A model generated the notes under the pieces. That model did no database searches, had not been told where the DNA came from, and saw only the letters and a list, made by a program, of their open reading frames with translations. Below are positions 18,250 to 26,837 of a stretch of 64,000 nt of DNA, piece after piece. Within the stretch, counting starts at the first letter, position 1; every line of letters starts with the position of its first letter. The DNA is from Palsa-295 sp963781105. GTDB taxonomy: Bacteria; Acidobacteriota; Terriglobia; Acidiferrales; UBA7541. A program made the translations under genes and the position numbers. The DNA is taken from positions 1 to 64,000 of the forward strand of contig CAWAED010000016.1 in the NCBI GenBank assembly GCA_963781105.1. Reading direction: 5' to 3'.

Positions 18250-19485
18250 ATGGTCGAAACCCCGCAGGTCCAAGACAAAGCACCCAAGCCCGAAGGGCTT
18301 CTGCCCAAGAATGTGCAGTCCTGGCTTCTGGTGAGCCTCGCGTTCCTGATGGTCGCGATCATGTGGCTAACGGGTGGCAAAAAGCCTCAGCCCGCGCGGC
18401 CCGCGTCGTCCGCAGCTCCCGCGGCGGCGCCCCTCGAAGTCAACGAAGCCAAGATTGCCGAGTTGCAGAAGCGCATCGAGGAACTGCAGCGGCAGCAGCT
18501 TGTGGCGCAGAGCGCGCTCGCGCACGAAACCCGCGTGCTCGGCGGTGAGGACTCTGCTCCCGCGCAACCATCGGCCGCTGGTCCTTCGGGCGAGCCCCAT
18601 GAAGATCCCATTCAAGCCGAACGCCAGAGGCATGCGTATGTGTCGCTGTTTGCCTCGAACGTCGCGCTCAGTTACCGCAAGGCTCCCGCAGTTCCGGCGC
18701 CGCCAGCCGAAACCCGTGCCGCTCCTATTGCGCCCGCGCCCGAGGCGCCTCAAGAGGCGCAGTTATTGAAAGAGATGCAGCCGAATCTCGCGCCGGTCGC
18801 GCCCGCGCGCAACGATTCCGCGGAAAAACCCAACGATCGAAAGGAGGAACCGAAAAACCCTGCCGCCGTCGCGGCCGGCGCTGCCAATACGGCGGCAGGA
18901 AAAACCTACCTGCTCTTTGAAGGAACCATCCTTGAAACGGTTTTGATCAATCGTCTCGACGGGGGCTTTGCTGGCCCCGTCGAGTGTCTCCTTTCGAATA
19001 ATGTTTACTCGAACGACCGCCAGCATCTGCTCATTCCCGCAGGCTCGAAACTGCTTGGGGAAACCAAGAAAGTCGACACCTTCGGCCAGACGCGTCTCGC
19101 TGTCGTCTTCCATCGCGTGCTCATGCCTGACGGGTATTCCGTCAACCTCGATCAATTCAAGGGACTCAACCAGATCGGCGACACCGGATTGCGGGACCAG
19201 GTCAATAACCACTATCTCCGCATCTTCGGAGTTTCGCTCGCCATTGGCGCGCTCGGAGCGGTTGCGGAAGGCGGAACCACAGGGTCCCTTAACGCATCCG
19301 GTTCCGACTTGATGCGGCAGGGATTCGCGCAAGGCACCGCTCAGTCTTCGGCGCAGATCCTCGATAAGTTTCTCAACATCATGCCCACGGTAACCATCCG
19401 GGAAGGACACCGGGTCAAAGTCTATCTTTCTGGCGATCTCGCATTGCCCGACTACAGCAACCACACCATGCCTTCCGACTTGTGA
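18250..19485 (+). CDS. virB10: VirB10/TrbI-type transfer protein
   Basis: A 411-aa protein bridging inner and outer membranes. A short cytoplasmic N-terminus is followed by one transmembrane helix (about residues 22-39), a coiled-coil and Pro/Ala-rich periplasmic linker (about 45-210) and the C-terminal TrbI beta-barrel domain (about 220-405; YLLFEGTILETVLINRLDGG, IPAGSKLLGET). Starts 10 nt after virB9. Confidence 0.92.
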   Translation: MVETPQVQDKAPKPEGLLPKNVQSWLLVSLAFLMVAIMWLTGGKKPQPARPASSAAPAAAPLEVNEAKIAELQKRIEELQRQQLVAQSALAHETRVLGGEDSAPAQPSAAGPSGEPHEDPIQAERQRHAYVSLFASNVALSYRKAPAVPAPPAETRAAPIAPAPEAPQEAQLLKEMQPNLAPVAPARNDSAEKPNDRKEEPKNPAAVAAGAANTAAGKTYLLFEGTILETVLINRLDGGFAGPVECLLSNNVYSNDRQHLLIPAGSKLLGETKKVDTFGQTRLAVVFHRVLMPDGYSVNLDQFKGLNQIGDTGLRDQVNNHYLRIFGVSLAIGALGAVAEGGTTGSLNASGSDLMRQGFAQGTAQSSAQILDKFLNIMPTVTIREGHRVKVYLSGDLALPDYSNHTMPSDL

Positions 19486-19505
19486 AGGCCAAAGGAGAGA
19501 GTTTC

Positions 19506-20327
19506 ATGAAAAGAAAGATCCTGATTTCCGTTCTGGTGTTGGGATTGGGAGTAGGCACCGCGACCGCGCAGTTCGGCAGCGGAATCGTCTATGATCCCAC
19601 CAACTATCACAACGCGCTGCTTCGCTACTACCAGCTCCAACAGCACCTCGTGGAACTGCAGAAGAGCTACGCCAAAATCACAGGACAACTCAACCTTGCT
19701 TTGCAGATGGCGCAGTTCGTCAAGAACATGCCCGCCCGTTACCGCGCCCTGTTCTCGCAGTGGCGCAAAGTCACCTCGCTCAATAGTTTCGGGAACACGG
19801 TCTCGTGGATCAACGGCATCAACACCGGCGTCCTCCCCAATATCAACGCTGGGTATCTCCAGTCCACCAGCCAGCTCTCTCCGTATAGCTCCTACGAGCT
19901 TTCCGGAATGGATCCGATGGAGCTGGGACGTGTGCAATCGCAGTACGCATCGATCGAGCTGGCTGACGGCGCAAACATCAATGCCATGGCCACCATTGGC
20001 GCGATTCGTGGTACCTCCGTCGGTATCGAAACGCAAATCGGAAATCTCGAACAGGATTCGTTTTCGGGCGACCCCGGCCTCAACAGCGAAGTCTCGGTGC
20101 TCAACAAGATCAATGCCGCGGGCGTCCTGACGCTGCGCACCCTCCAGGACTCGAACAAACTTCTCGCCTCGCTCCTGGAGCAACAGACCATCCTCGCGAA
20201 ACAACAGCGCGACCAAACCACCAACGCGATCAACATCGATATCGGACGCGATGCGACTTTAGCGAGCAACATGGCCCAGGTCAGCGGGACCATCACGAGT
20301 TCACTTCAAAACTTCCGCATGCCGTAG
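19506..20327 (+). CDS. trbJ: VirB5/TrbJ-type pilus-associated protein
   Basis: A 273-aa secreted protein. The signal peptide (residues 1-22, ending TATAQ) and FGSGIVYDPTNYHNALLRYYQLQ are the TrbJ opening. The remainder is helical, with Gln-rich segments near the C-terminus (LLEQQTILAKQQRDQTTNAIN). TrbJ/VirB5 proteins are minor pilus components and are often linked to entry exclusion genes. ATG 19506 is preceded by AAAGGAGAG; an alternative start at 19482 would place a hydrophilic tail before the signal peptide. Confidence 0.88.
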   Translation: MKRKILISVLVLGLGVGTATAQFGSGIVYDPTNYHNALLRYYQLQQHLVELQKSYAKITGQLNLALQMAQFVKNMPARYRALFSQWRKVTSLNSFGNTVSWINGINTGVLPNINAGYLQSTSQLSPYSSYELSGMDPMELGRVQSQYASIELADGANINAMATIGAIRGTSVGIETQIGNLEQDSFSGDPGLNSEVSVLNKINAAGVLTLRTLQDSNKLLASLLEQQTILAKQQRDQTTNAINIDIGRDATLASNMAQVSGTITSSLQNFRMP

Positions 20328-20370
20328 GCGTGTGGAGACGGACGCCCGGGCGTCGAAGGAGCCGACGGCA

Positions 20371-21207
20371 GTGCAAACCGACTTTCTGCAGTTTATCTTC
20401 CAGTCGATCAACACCCTGCTTACCCAGAACCTCGGTTTCTTCGACACCATGGGCCAGAATCTTTTCCGCTCCTTCGCCACGATCCTGGTGGCATGGTTTG
20501 GAATCAAGTCCGCGCTCGCTTCGGCTTCGGGCCGGCCTGCTTTCCATTTCGATCATTTTGCCAGCTTGCTTCTGACCATCAGCTTCGGTTTCGCGATGGT
20601 CAATTACTACAGCACGCCCATTCCGGGCATCGGCACGAGCTTTCACAATATCGTCACCGACGAAGCGCAGTTTCTCTCGAGCCAGATCGACCAAGCGCAA
20701 CTGCAAACCGTCGTAAACCAAGTGGCGGACTTTGAATCGCGGATGGACTCACCTAGCTGGGGAGACATCTTGGGAACCGCGATTTATGTGACCGTGACCA
20801 TCCTGCTCGCGGCAGCCCAGGCCATCGCCATTGTGGTGATCGCCTATGGGTTCATTGCGACGGCGGTTTGCGTGCTGGTCGGCCCCGTGTTTGTTCCTTT
20901 CTTTATTGTTCCGAAGATGGAGTGGCTCTTCTGGGGCTGGTTCCGCTGTTTCATCCAATATGCTTTCTACCAGGTCATAGCGGCTGCCATCGTATACGTC
21001 ATCGGGAATCTCATGCTGGGTGCGCTTCGTCTGCCGCCCGCAGGCACGCTTTCGACCGTCGAGCTGATTGCCTGGTTTCCGGTCCTTTTTATTACCTTCC
21101 TCGCTTCCATCTATGTGCTGTTGAAAATTCCCGCGCTTACCAACCATATCTTCAGCGGGACTTCCGGCGGATCGTCGGCAGCGGTCCTCGACAAGGTGTT
21201 CGGATGA
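20371..21207 (+). CDS. trbL: VirB6/TrbL-type polytopic inner-membrane protein
   Basis: A 278-aa protein with about five to six hydrophobic segments, including ILLAAAQAIAIVVIAYGFIATAV and the conserved VGPVFVPFFIVPKMEWLFWGWF, which is typical of TrbL/VirB6. It forms part of the inner-membrane channel. I prefer GTG 20371 because AGGAG lies 9 nt upstream; the frame is open to 20332. It ends in a 4-nt ATGA overlap with the following virB8. Confidence 0.88.
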   Translation: MQTDFLQFIFQSINTLLTQNLGFFDTMGQNLFRSFATILVAWFGIKSALASASGRPAFHFDHFASLLLTISFGFAMVNYYSTPIPGIGTSFHNIVTDEAQFLSSQIDQAQLQTVVNQVADFESRMDSPSWGDILGTAIYVTVTILLAAAQAIAIVVIAYGFIATAVCVLVGPVFVPFFIVPKMEWLFWGWFRCFIQYAFYQVIAAAIVYVIGNLMLGALRLPPAGTLSTVELIAWFPVLFITFLASIYVLLKIPALTNHIFSGTSGGSSAAVLDKVFG

Positions 21208-21875
21208 AGAGCGATGCGAGCTTCGAGGATGCCAAGCGGCTTTACCTCGAGCAATACGGGGACCCCATGGTGACGAACACATATCTAAAGATTGCTCTGG
21301 TCTTGGTTTCGCTTGTGGCTGCGGGCCTCGCCCTGGTCGATTTGAAAACGATTCGCACGTTTCAGAACTTCCGGCCACTCGTGATTCGCATCAATGATCT
21401 CGGGCGGGCCGAGGCCATCAACTATCACAACCTGGAATACAAGCCGCAGGACGCCGAGGCGAAGTATTTCCTCTCGCAGTTCTGCGCCTTCTACTACCGC
21501 CGCAATCGCTACACCATTCAGGACGACTTCTCGAAAGCTTTGTACTTCCTCGACGGCAAGCTCGCGGACGGGATTTTCGATGCCTACCGCAAGAACGACA
21601 TCCTCAAGAAATTCCTCACCAACACCGCGGCGCCCGAGATCGACGTCGAAGTCAAAAAGGTTGCGCTCGAAGAGATGCAGACCCCGCCCTTTCGCGCGCG
21701 CGTTGACTTCTATATGGTCTATTACTCTCCCGCCGACCATAGCGAGCTGAAACGCGATCTCTACACGGCAAACTTTGTCTTCGTTTTCAAGTCGCAGGTT
21801 CCCAACGAACTGATTCCCATCAACCCGCTGGGAATGACCATTACCTACTTCCGCGAAGATGAGGCGTTCAAGTGA
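21204..21875 (+). CDS. trbF: VirB8/TrbF-type inner-membrane assembly protein
   Basis: A 223-aa bitopic protein: a cytoplasmic tail (residues 1-30, AKRLYLEQYGDP), one transmembrane helix (about 32-48) and a periplasmic NTF2-like domain (about 70-220; PLGMTITYFREDEAF at the end). The RLYLEQYGDP segment is the usual TrbF start. It couples translationally to trbL (ATGA) and is followed by a GTGA overlap with a small basic gene. Confidence 0.9.
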   Translation: MKSDASFEDAKRLYLEQYGDPMVTNTYLKIALVLVSLVAAGLALVDLKTIRTFQNFRPLVIRINDLGRAEAINYHNLEYKPQDAEAKYFLSQFCAFYYRRNRYTIQDDFSKALYFLDGKLADGIFDAYRKNDILKKFLTNTAAPEIDVEVKKVALEEMQTPPFRARVDFYMVYYSPADHSELKRDLYTANFVFVFKSQVPNELIPINPLGMTITYFREDEAFK

Positions 21876-22129
21876 GAGCCCGGGGGCCGATCCAAACCCA
21901 AGAGGTCGCGGGCGGACGCAGGCGAACGTCGGCCCAACCTCGGAGCGCCAGCGCCGCCCTGCCGCAAAAGCTTCCGCCCCCGCACGAGTCACGTCCCCAC
22001 CCACCGATTTCTGCCACTCGAAGAAACGGCGCTCCTCACGAGGGCCTCCTTTTCGCCCCGCGGCCCGCCCGCTCCCACAAACACAAGGGACTCGAAGACA
22101 AACCCCAACCCAGGCGGAGGGCAGACTGA
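21872..22129 (+). CDS. Small Pro/Arg-rich protein, translationally coupled
   Basis: An 85-aa basic, probably disordered protein rich in Pro, Arg, Ser and His. It starts with GTG overlapping the trbF stop (GTGA) and ends with TGA overlapping the next ATG (TGATG). These tight couplings, repeated throughout the operon, are the main argument that it is translated. No family recognised. It may bind DNA or may simply be a ribosome-coupling spacer. Confidence 0.42.
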   Translation: MRARGPIQTQEVAGGRRRTSAQPRSASAALPQKLPPPHESRPHPPISATRRNGAPHEGLLFAPRPARSHKHKGLEDKPQPRRRAD

Positions 22130-22422
22130 TGGTCGCGAATGCTCTGCTGTTCACCATCGCCATCCTGCTCGCTTATGGGTTCTGGCTGCTCGATCAGCTG
22201 AAGTTCATGGCCCGCTACAAGGCCGTTGTGTTCCACGCGTACGGCCCTTGGATTCTCGGCTTCGGCGTCGTTCTTTTTGTGAACCTCTTTGGCCTTGCGG
22301 TCACTGTCAGCCGCCGCTTTCTTCTGAAGAACACGGGGCGCAAGCTCTCGCATCTCGACAAACAGTTCCATGTCGGCCACGTGGACATGCCGCTGCCCGC
22401 AGGCGACCAGGAGCCGAACTGA
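22129..22422 (+). CDS. Small membrane protein with two spans
   Basis: A 97-aa protein. Two hydrophobic segments (about residues 3-20 and 38-59) are separated by a basic loop KFMARYKAVVFHAYGPW and followed by a charged cytoplasmic tail of about 35 residues. Function unknown. Coupled to both neighbours by 1-nt TGATG overlaps, within the mobilisation part of the operon. Confidence 0.65.
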   Translation: MVANALLFTIAILLAYGFWLLDQLKFMARYKAVVFHAYGPWILGFGVVLFVNLFGLAVTVSRRFLLKNTGRKLSHLDKQFHVGHVDMPLPAGDQEPN

Positions 22423-23357
22423 TGTCGCGCGACGCGTTTTCTCACGATCCGCACGACACGCGCGAGCCGTCACCGCCGCGTTCGGTGCGCCGCCATGGAC
22501 TGGCCCCTTCCGGTCCGCGGGACGACGGGAATACGAGAAGCGAGACGGGCGCTCGCCTGGAGCGGGGCGAGCATCGCGAACCAGAGAGGACGCAAGACGC
22601 GCCGAGCGGCGCGGAACGCGCTTACTACGTTCGCGATCGCTCGTATCTCCTTCGCGATTCCGAAATTGATTCCATGAAAGAAATTGGCAAGTTCCGAGTC
22701 ATCGCGGCTGCGGACCTCGCCCGCTATGCCTATGGCGGAGACGGAAAGCGCATGGAGAAGGAGATCCACCACCTTGAACGCGAGCGCCTAGTTTCGGAAA
22801 AGACACTCGAAATCTCGCACGCGAAAACTCTCCGCGTTGTCACTCTGACCAAAGCCGGCCATCGCCTTCTCAAGCGAACCAATCTGCTGCCCGTTGACCA
22901 GGCCATCTATCACGGCTTGCTGAAATCCCGCGAGGCGAAACACGATGCGGACCTCTATCGCCTTTACCAAAAAGAGGCCGCCCGGATCGAGCGCGCGGGC
23001 GGCCGCCCGGTTCGCGTCGTCCTCGACTACGAAATCAAACGGAATCTGAATCGCGATCTCGCTTTGCTGGGCGCGGAGAAAGACAATCTCGACCGCAAGG
23101 CGGAAATCGCCGAAAAGCACGGACTCGCGATGGTGGGCGCAAGGATTCCGGTGCCGGATGTGCGGCTGGAATACGAGGACGCCGAGCGCCTCTTGCAGCG
23201 CGTCGATCTCGAGCTCGCGACCCGCGAATACCGGCCGCGATCGCTCGCCGAAAAAGCCAAGGCCGGCTTTGCCATCTACGGCCGGGCCGAGGACGCATCG
23301 CGTCTCCGCCGGATTCTGGACGAACGCGAACTCACGCAGGAAATCCTCACTCTATGA
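22422..23357 (+). CDS. Winged-helix protein, replication-relaxation-like
   Basis: A 311-aa protein. The first 65 residues are Arg/Pro-rich and disordered. Residues about 88-155 form a winged helix (FRVIAAADLARYAYGGDGKRMEKEIHHLERERLV), followed by a central helical region with a conserved REAKHDADLYRLYQKEAARI and DYEIKRNLNRDL segments. This layout resembles the Replic_Relax family of plasmid relaxation and replication proteins, which nick-site complexes of mobile elements use. The match is by eye and not certain. It overlaps its neighbours by 1 and 4 nt. It could be a relaxosome component or a relaxase substitute. Confidence 0.55.
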   Translation: MSRDAFSHDPHDTREPSPPRSVRRHGLAPSGPRDDGNTRSETGARLERGEHREPERTQDAPSGAERAYYVRDRSYLLRDSEIDSMKEIGKFRVIAAADLARYAYGGDGKRMEKEIHHLERERLVSEKTLEISHAKTLRVVTLTKAGHRLLKRTNLLPVDQAIYHGLLKSREAKHDADLYRLYQKEAARIERAGGRPVRVVLDYEIKRNLNRDLALLGAEKDNLDRKAEIAEKHGLAMVGARIPVPDVRLEYEDAERLLQRVDLELATREYRPRSLAEKAKAGFAIYGRAEDASRLRRILDERELTQEILTL

Positions 23358-24388
23358 ACATCGCGTCCGCACACCTCGATGCTCTGGAAGCCCTCGGATA
23401 TACCGAGTCCGAAGCACGTTTTCTCTACCTCGTCGCCACCTATTCTGGCTACTTCATGGCCCGCCAGTTCCTGGCCTTTACCGGGGCCCATTGGGGCAGC
23501 CGCACGACGAACTTCTGGAGCAAGATCGAACGCTTGAGGCACGCCCGCACCGAGCGCTTTCCTCAGAGCGGCGCCATCCATCACCTGTTCTCGCGCCGGC
23601 TCTATCGCGCGATCGAGAAAGAACACCTGCGCAATCGCCGGATCCACGAACTGGATTTCATCAAGCGCCGCATCGCCATGCTCGATTTCGTGATCGCGAA
23701 CCCGGAGTACGAGTACCTGGAGACCGAAGCTCAGAAGGTCTCCTATTTCTGCGCGAGAATGAAAATCAATGAACGCTTCCTTCCCGCACGCCTTTACCTC
23801 GGCCAGAACACCGCTCGCTCGAGCGTCCGGTACTTCGTCGACGGCTGTCCGATGTTTCTCGGTTTCACGCCGCCCGTGGTGACGTTCACCTATGTGCATG
23901 AAGGCCCCGTTCGCTTTGCCGGGTTTATTCATCACTTGGAGGACTATCTGCCCCTCTTCCGGCAGCTCTCCGAATTCCGGATGTTGTATGTCTCGCGTAC
24001 CGACGCTCACTTCGCCAGGGCCACGGAAATCTTTGCTTCCTTGGTGAAGATTCCCCTGGAGTCGGACATCGCCGAAGACCTGCTGCGCTACTTCCGGGTG
24101 CGCAAGATGTGGGAGGAAAAGCAATACACGCTCGTGACCGACGCGGAGCTGATCTTCCGCAACGAGGCGCGCAGCCGATTCAAAGGCGCAACCTTCGAGG
24201 GACTGTATCGAAACTGGAAGTTCGGTCAGGTCAGCGCCGCCTCGATCGAAGAGAGATTTCAGACGAATGAGCGAAGGCGCACCATCGGTTTCGGAACCTC
24301 CCAGCTCCGCCCGATGCAAATATCCCGCCGGGATTCCGCAGACTTGGGTGCAGAAGGTAAAACTTGCGCTCTGCAAGCTCGCGATTGA
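23354..24388 (+). CDS. Conserved-looking protein of unknown function in the mobilisation region
   Basis: A 344-aa protein I do not recognise. The start (LDALEALGYTESEARFLYLVATYSGYFMARQFLAF) looks like a winged-helix fold. The middle is rich in aromatics (VTFTYVHEGPVRFAGFIHHLEDYLPLF) and a basic C-terminal third ends in a low-complexity tail. No HUH or tyrosine-relaxase motif (three-His cluster plus catalytic Tyr) is evident. It overlaps the previous gene by 4 nt and precedes the inverted-repeat region at 24.45 kb, so a role in DNA processing is plausible but unproven. Confidence 0.6.
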   Translation: MNIASAHLDALEALGYTESEARFLYLVATYSGYFMARQFLAFTGAHWGSRTTNFWSKIERLRHARTERFPQSGAIHHLFSRRLYRAIEKEHLRNRRIHELDFIKRRIAMLDFVIANPEYEYLETEAQKVSYFCARMKINERFLPARLYLGQNTARSSVRYFVDGCPMFLGFTPPVVTFTYVHEGPVRFAGFIHHLEDYLPLFRQLSEFRMLYVSRTDAHFARATEIFASLVKIPLESDIAEDLLRYFRVRKMWEEKQYTLVTDAELIFRNEARSRFKGATFEGLYRNWKFGQVSAASIEERFQTNERRRTIGFGTSQLRPMQISRRDSADLGAEGKTCALQARD

Positions 24389-24454
24389 GGCGTGCTTCAA
24401 GTTCCGAAGTTCTTCGGAGCCCGGAAAATACACAACCAGGAGAAAGCGAAAGTG

Positions 24455-24555
24455 ACCGGGGAAAAAATGCAAAATCGGGCGGGAGCGCCCAAAAAGTTTC
24501 GGGGAGTCGCTCCCGCCCTCCGGCACGACGCGTCGTGCCGCATTTTTTCCACGGT
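24455..24555. repeat. Nested inverted repeats, candidate oriT
   Basis: Three inverted repeats lie within 101 nt. The outer arms at 24455-24470 and 24540-24555 pair in 15 of 16 positions (core GGAAAAAATGC / GCATTTTTTCC). The inner arms GGGCGGGAGCG at 24477-24487 and CGCTCCCGCCC at 24508-24518 are perfect over 11 bp. A perfect 20-bp palindrome lies at 24521-24540. This is the only sizeable gap in the transfer operon and separates the putative relaxosome genes from virD4. An origin of transfer is the leading reading; an attenuating hairpin before the virD4 unit is the alternative, since a T-run follows the palindrome. Confidence 0.5.
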
Positions 24556-24600
24556 GACGGGGATTTCAGACGAAACACAAATCACCTCAGGAGAAACGCA

Positions 24601-24843
24601 ATGCCGATCGTTAAGAAAGCACCAGAAATGATGTCCCGGGAAGTAAGGCTCGAACAACCGGTGAACGAACCGCTCGAAGACTATGCGCGGTTCATCGAGA
24701 GCAGTCCGGATCACGTCATCAACGCTGTTCTGAAGAAGGTCCTTTGGCGGGACCTCGACTACCGCAAATGGCGGGGAGAACGGCGCGCGGCCCAGCCCGG
24801 CGCGGACAAGGCGCAACCGGTCGATGGACGAGGGAAGATGTGA
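24601..24843 (+). CDS. Small protein, possible ribbon-helix-helix
   Basis: An 80-aa protein. An extended segment REVRLEQPVNEPLEDYARFIESS followed by the helix HVINAVLKKVLW resembles the strand-helix-helix layout of small relaxosome DNA-binding proteins, though the assignment is tentative. ATG 24601 is preceded by AGGAGAAACGCA. It ends with a 1-nt overlap (TGATG) with virD4 and follows the inverted-repeat region, a position that suits an oriT-binding accessory protein. Confidence 0.55.
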   Translation: MPIVKKAPEMMSREVRLEQPVNEPLEDYARFIESSPDHVINAVLKKVLWRDLDYRKWRGERRAAQPGADKAQPVDGRGKM

Positions 24844-26837
24844 TGCAGAGGGTGCTCGAATCGCGCGCGTTCCTAGCGGCCATTCTGGCCATGGGCACGG
24901 GGCTCTTCTTGTTTTACACGCGCGCGTTTCCTGACGACCAAGTCTTCCTGCGGGTCATTGCCGCGCGGGCTCCCGAAGCCTTCTTGAGCTTCAAATACCT
25001 CTACTACACATTCCTGTTCTCAACCCCGTACTTGGTTTATTCGGCCGCTCTATCCGGCCTCTACATTTTTACTCTCAAAGCGAAGCGCCATATCGAACCG
25101 GAGTGCCTCCCTCTTTATCCCGATCCACGCACAAGAAACGATCTGTTTCTCGTTGTCGGTGAAGTGCACAATCCGCGCAAGCCCGTGCCCGCGAAGCAGC
25201 CTTATTGGCTCACGATTCCCGAGCGCGGATTGTTCACCGGAGTTGCAATTTTTGGCGCCGTCGGATCAGGTAAAACCAGTTGCTGCATGTACCCGTTCGC
25301 CGAGCAAATTCTTGCCTACCGAGCAAGCGACGCGGCCAAACGAATTGGCGGGCTAATCCTGGAAGTAAAGGGAGACTTTTGCCGCAAGGTGAGAGACATC
25401 CTGGATCGTCACGGACGGTCGGGCGACTACATCGAAATCGGTCTCGATTCCGAATACCGCTACAACCCACTGCACAACGACCTCGACGCCTACGCCCTGG
25501 CCTACAACATCGCTTCTCTGCTCAACAATCTTTACGGCCGCGGCAAAGAACCCTTCTGGCAGCAGGCTTACACCAATTTGGTCAAGTTCATCATCCTGCT
25601 GCACAAGGTCGCCTACGACTACGTCACGCTGTTTGACGTCTACGAATGCGCCATCTCTCCATCTCTCCTCCAGGAGCGGATCAAGGAAGCCGAGCACATC
25701 GTTCTAGGCCGCGACTACCTGGCCATTCCGCCGGACGTATACGGCAATCATGCGGCCGACCTAATGGCGTTCGGTTTCGTTCACGATCTCAAAGAGAACC
25801 GGCATCTGGCGCTGGCCACTCCCGAGTTACGGGCCACTTTGAAGCAGAAGGGGATTGCACCCGAAGCCCGGACGGTCCTCGATCGCCGCCAGGCCCATCC
25901 CGAGAAACTCGCGGAATTCGATGCTGTCCGGCGATGGTTCCAGAACGACTGGCAACGCATCGAACCGAAGCTGCGCACCTCCATCGTCGAGGGTGTTTCC
26001 GTCTTTCTTTCGCTCTTCGATGACAACCCGAAAGTGAAGAGGGTCTTTTGCCCGCCGAAAGACTGCTACGACCCAGCGAAGAATGCCCACAACGAGTTCG
26101 GCAAACCCCTGCCTTCGTTCGCCTGGCTGATCGAGCACGGGAAGGTTTGCGCTCTGAATTTTCCCATCGGTATGAACGCAGGCCTGGCCAAGGCCCTGGG
26201 CGTCATGATGAAGCTCGATTTCGAGCGCGCCGTTCTCAACCGGGTACCCGAGATGGAGGCCCGTCCGAGCGACTATTTTCGTCAGGTCCTGTTTCTCTGC
26301 GACGAGTATCAGCACTTTGCGACGGTCGGCGAAAGCGAACCCACGGGAGACGAAAAGTTCTTTAGTTTGTCAAGACAGCCCAAGTGTATTGCGATTGTCG
26401 CGACCCAGAGCATCAGCTCGCTCAAATCAGCACTCTCAGGAGATGGCTGGCGGACACTGTTGCAAACCTTCCGCACTAAGATTTTCCTCGCGTTGTCCGA
26501 TGATTTTTCCGCCCACACCGCAAGCGTGCTCTGCGGGCGCGAAGACCAGCTCAAGGTGAGTTACAGCCTGTCCGAGAGCGGACACGACACCAAGGTCAGC
26601 TGGCTCACGGGCAAGGCGCTCTCCCACAAGGCCAATCTCATCGCTTCCAAGAGCTACAACACGCAAACCGATTACCGGTTTGACATGAAGACTTTCACCG
26701 AATTGCGCAACGCGCAGTCCGTCACCATCACCTACGACGGACTGAATTCTTCGCCGCCGATATTCTGCTACCTCAAGCCTTACTACAACGATCCTAACCA
26801 GTCCTACTTCGAGCAGCTCGCCCGAGGAGCCTTGTAA
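24843..26837 (+). CDS. virD4: VirD4/TraG-type coupling protein
   Basis: A 664-aa coupling ATPase that links DNA substrate to the secretion channel. The N-terminus has two membrane spans (about residues 8-24 and 50-77). Walker A is FGAVGSGKTSC (about 137-147) and Walker B is LFLCDEYQHF near 480. It also has the TraG motif SRQPKCIAIVATQSISSLKSAL. Start ATG 24843 overlaps the previous stop; the upstream extension to 24744 is out of place. It overlaps virB11 by 1 nt. Confidence 0.92.
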   Translation: MQRVLESRAFLAAILAMGTGLFLFYTRAFPDDQVFLRVIAARAPEAFLSFKYLYYTFLFSTPYLVYSAALSGLYIFTLKAKRHIEPECLPLYPDPRTRNDLFLVVGEVHNPRKPVPAKQPYWLTIPERGLFTGVAIFGAVGSGKTSCCMYPFAEQILAYRASDAAKRIGGLILEVKGDFCRKVRDILDRHGRSGDYIEIGLDSEYRYNPLHNDLDAYALAYNIASLLNNLYGRGKEPFWQQAYTNLVKFIILLHKVAYDYVTLFDVYECAISPSLLQERIKEAEHIVLGRDYLAIPPDVYGNHAADLMAFGFVHDLKENRHLALATPELRATLKQKGIAPEARTVLDRRQAHPEKLAEFDAVRRWFQNDWQRIEPKLRTSIVEGVSVFLSLFDDNPKVKRVFCPPKDCYDPAKNAHNEFGKPLPSFAWLIEHGKVCALNFPIGMNAGLAKALGVMMKLDFERAVLNRVPEMEARPSDYFRQVLFLCDEYQHFATVGESEPTGDEKFFSLSRQPKCIAIVATQSISSLKSALSGDGWRTLLQTFRTKIFLALSDDFSAHTASVLCGREDQLKVSYSLSESGHDTKVSWLTGKALSHKANLIASKSYNTQTDYRFDMKTFTELRNAQSVTITYDGLNSSPPIFCYLKPYYNDPNQSYFEQLARGAL

